DNA of 64,000 nucleotides from Rebecca billardiae RCC1528. Taxonomy: Eukaryota; Haptophyta. Under the pieces are notes generated by a model. That model saw only the letters and a program-made list of their open reading frames with translations, was not told the DNA's origin and ran no database searches. Positions 62,246 through 64,000 of this stretch are shown piece by piece. The stretch spans positions 558,001 to 622,000 of the forward strand of contig OZ251253.1 in NCBI GenBank assembly GCA_965240325.2, written 5' to 3'. How positions within the stretch are numbered: the first letter of the stretch is position 1; every line of letters starts with the position of its first letter. A program made the translations under genes and the position numbers.

Positions 62246-63424
62246 TTACGCGGCCGGATCGAGCCCGCAGGCCAGTCGCATGGCTGGCAGCACGGCCGTG
62301 ACGTACTGGACCGCCATCCACGCGCGGTCCGTGAAGCTCACGCGCGGCTGCAGGCCGCCCTCGCTGCACGCGGCGCGCGCGGCCGCGAGCGTCTCCCGGC
62401 CCTTCTCGGCGCGCAGCGGCGCCCCCATTGACGGCAGCATCAGCATCCAGCCGAAGATGTCCATGCTGTGGAGCAGCCCGTCGGCGCCCGGCGGCGCGCG
62501 TCGGCGCACGTTGAACGCGAGGCCCGAGAGGTAGTCCGCGTACTTGTTCAGCCCCTCCGAGCTTGTGTGCGCGAACATGGACGGCATACCGAGCGCGTCC
62601 GCCACCACGAGGCCATGCAGGGAGGATGTGACCAGCAGGTCGCAGTCGAGCAGCTCGTTCAGCACGCCCTTGGGCGGCTGGTCGACGGAGATCACGCGCA
62701 GCTTGGAGAGCCAGCCGAGCACCTTGAGCCGCTTGTCCGTCATGTGCGGCATCAGGCAGATGCCGCCGCCGCCCACGTGCGCCAGCCCGCGGAGCCACGG
62801 CAGCAGCTCGGGCACGAACAGCGCGGGGTCGCCAAAGACGGCGGGCACGTGCCGCACGCCGAGCGCGAGCAGGCGGTCGCGGCTGAGGCGGCCGCGGACG
62901 GAGGTGACGCGCAGGTCCGCCCACGCGGGGTCGGGCTTGACGACGCCCGCCGGCGCGGCGTGGAACCCCGCGCCGGCGACGATGTCCCCGACCCGAGCGC
63001 CTTCGAGCGTCGAGCCGCCCAGCAGGAGCTTGCTGAAGTGGCGCTTGTCAGGGTCGGCGCCGCCGCTCAGCGCGCGGAAGAGCTCGACGCTGAGGTCCTC
63101 GCCAAAGTTGTACCCGTTCGGGCCGGGCCGCTGGAGCACCTTCATTCGGGGCGCGCACGGCTGACCACGCATCGTGCGGTTGACGAGCGCTCCGAGCGTC
63201 GCGCGCAGCTCGGCGCGCGCGGCGGGCGTGCCCTGAAAGCGCACGCGCTCGGCCTGCGAGAGCGGCTTGCACGCGGCGTTGGGCGCTGGCGCGGTGGGCG
63301 CCACGCCGTTTGCGGAGGCGAGGGGTGGCGTGGGGATGGGCGTGCCCACACCCCACGCGCCCCGCAGCCAAGCCGCCGCGACGAGCAGTGCCCACCGCGA
63401 TACCGCGGGCCACGCGAGCGGCAT
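62246..63424 (-). CDS. Polysaccharide pyruvyl-transferase family protein
   Basis: 392 aa, one exon, ATG 63424. The N-terminus WALLVAAAWLRGAWG is a signal peptide or signal anchor, which suggests the Golgi lumen. Family blocks are in order: NGYNFGEDLSVELF (103-116), LLLGGSTLEGARVGDIVAG (133-151), SVRGRLSRDRLLALGV (175-190), VFGDPALFVPELLPW (196-210), RVISVDQPPKGV (243-254) and VTSSLHGLVVADALGMPS (265-282). These match the PS_pyruv_trans (PF04230) pattern, including the strongly conserved SSLHG and VRG...S motifs. Members transfer pyruvate from phosphoenolpyruvate as a ketal onto sugars (fission yeast Pvg1, bacterial CsaB and ExoV). In an alga this would modify a cell-surface or scale polysaccharide. 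The assignment rests on motifs; substrate is unknown. Confidence 0.85.
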   Translation of the reverse strand: MPLAWPAVSRWALLVAAAWLRGAWGVGTPIPTPPLASANGVAPTAPAPNAACKPLSQAERVRFQGTPAARAELRATLGALVNRTMRGQPCAPRMKVLQRPGPNGYNFGEDLSVELFRALSGGADPDKRHFSKLLLGGSTLEGARVGDIVAGAGFHAAPAGVVKPDPAWADLRVTSVRGRLSRDRLLALGVRHVPAVFGDPALFVPELLPWLRGLAHVGGGGICLMPHMTDKRLKVLGWLSKLRVISVDQPPKGVLNELLDCDLLVTSSLHGLVVADALGMPSMFAHTSSEGLNKYADYLSGLAFNVRRRAPPGADGLLHSMDIFGWMLMLPSMGAPLRAEKGRETLAAARAACSEGGLQPRVSFTDRAWMAVQYVTAVLPAMRLACGLDPAA

Positions 63425-63559
63425 CGTCCGCGCAAGCTTGGTCCGCGATACCGTCGCCGACTTGATGCAGATCCCGCTGTCGAGATCTCCGATCCGCCGG
63501 GGAGGCCGGGTTACTGGCGGCTTTCATCCGCGCTACTTTTTAAAATGCGGTCCGGTCCG
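63425..63559. other. Short spacer between two minus-strand genes
   Basis: 135 bp containing TTTTTAAAATG at about 63537, the only AT-rich patch, so both the terminator of the upstream gene and the promoter of the pyruvyl-transferase gene should lie here. Confidence 0.4.
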
Positions 63560-64000
63560 TCAGTGCTCGGTCGCGGGCGGTGGGCCGGGCGACTGCTTCG
63601 CCATATACAGCACATGCCTGATCAGGTGTTCCACCCACAGGCTCTCCCTCGCCTCCATCGTCGCGAGGTGGCCGTAGTCCTGGGTGGTGAGCGCCGGAAC
63701 CCTCGCTTCCCCCTTCAGGCGAAAATGCATCTGGATGCCGGCCCCGAGCAGCGGCACGCCCAGCACGGGCTCGAGCGCCATCAGCGACGGCGCCCACGCG
63801 TCGATGCACCCGACCCACGCGACGCGCGGGTGGTCGATCAGCCGCCCTGCCAGGGCGCTGGGCGAGAGGCGCGCGATGGCGCCACTGCGGCGCACGGTGT
63901 CCTGGCTACCCTGGTACCCCCAGAGCTTCTCGTAGTAGAGCAGTTGCGAGCTCAGCGCCTCCCGCTGGTACTCCTCCGACCGGATCCACGCGGAGAAGTT
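63560..64000 (-). CDS. C-terminal part of a possible sulfotransferase-like protein (truncated by window)
   Basis: The last 146 codons of an ORF that continues past the right edge; stop at 63562-63560. Visible text includes NFSAWIRSEEYQREALSSQL, VAWVGCIDAWAPSLMALEPV and LWVEHLIRHVLYMAKQSP. The block (V)GCIDAW..SLMALEPVLG resembles the VGltE.y..Sl.lLe..lg element near the C-terminus of carbohydrate sulfotransferases, and YYEKLWGY before it would fit the preceding loop. The PAPS-binding site would be upstream and is not in view, so this is a suggestion only. It is co-oriented with the pyruvyl-transferase-like gene, compatible with glycan modification. Confidence 0.35.
   Translation of the reverse strand, partial: NFSAWIRSEEYQREALSSQLLYYEKLWGYQGSQDTVRRSGAIARLSPSALAGRLIDHPRVAWVGCIDAWAPSLMALEPVLGVPLLGAGIQMHFRLKGEARVPALTTQDYGHLATMEARESLWVEHLIRHVLYMAKQSPGPPPATEH

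Noticed and set aside
1-64000. tRNA, rRNA or other structured RNA genes
   Set aside because: No cloverleaf, box motif or rRNA-like segment noticed on reading; a covariance-model search was not possible here.

Overview
This window looks like nuclear DNA of a GC-rich eukaryotic alga. Protein-coding genes carry short spliceosomal introns with a GTGYGC-type donor, there is a homeobox gene, a KDEL-receptor-like gene and a giant Ser-Pro-rich surface protein, and intergenic space is full of tandem and inverted repeats and eukaryotic transposons. A haptophyte is my best guess, but this is inference from composition and gene types only.

Layout. 1-3.1 kb: two satellite blocks (110-bp and about 207-bp units). 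3.1-6.55 kb: a complete LTR element on the minus strand, with two LTRs, a 5-bp target duplication and a polypurine tract, carrying only gag. 6.6-12.9 kb: mostly unannotatable DNA around an intronless homeobox gene (9350-10309, minus). 12.95-16.45 kb: a near-perfect 1.48-kb inverted repeat whose ends carry a palindromic core like that of tyrosine-recombinase (YR) retrotransposons. 16.6-36.3 kb: one five-exon gene on the plus strand encoding a predicted 6,258-residue protein: signal peptide, seven-bladed RCC1-type propeller, about 3,100 residues of Ser-Pro3 repeats, two IPT/TIG-like domains, a REJ-type region, an EGF-like motif, a GPS cleavage motif, about five membrane segments arranged as in the N-terminal membrane half of polycystin-1, and an EF-hand pair. 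36.7-42.1 kb: a YR retrotransposon with split direct repeats, encoding a Gag-RNase H protein without reverse transcriptase and a frameshifted recombinase.

42.1-52.4 kb: repeat-rich DNA (21/22-bp array, 211-bp array, several inverted pairs) with one fragmentary spliced gene. 52.4-56.1 kb: a four-exon piggyBac-type transposase gene (minus, 1,108 aa predicted) with an unusually long N-terminal extension. 56.1-59.5 kb: hairpins, inverted repeats and weak ORFs. 59.5-64 kb: a gene cluster with an ShKT domain fused to a KDEL-receptor-like membrane protein, a small ORF, a polysaccharide pyruvyl-transferase-like protein and the 3' end of a possible sulfotransferase gene.

If the architecture of the giant protein is right, it is a cell-surface or flagellar-surface mechanosensor/adhesin candidate in which a rigid hydroxyproline-rich rod separates a propeller head from a polycystin-1-like membrane base. 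The genes at the right end fit secretory-pathway and glycan-modification roles, but no operon-like linkage is implied.
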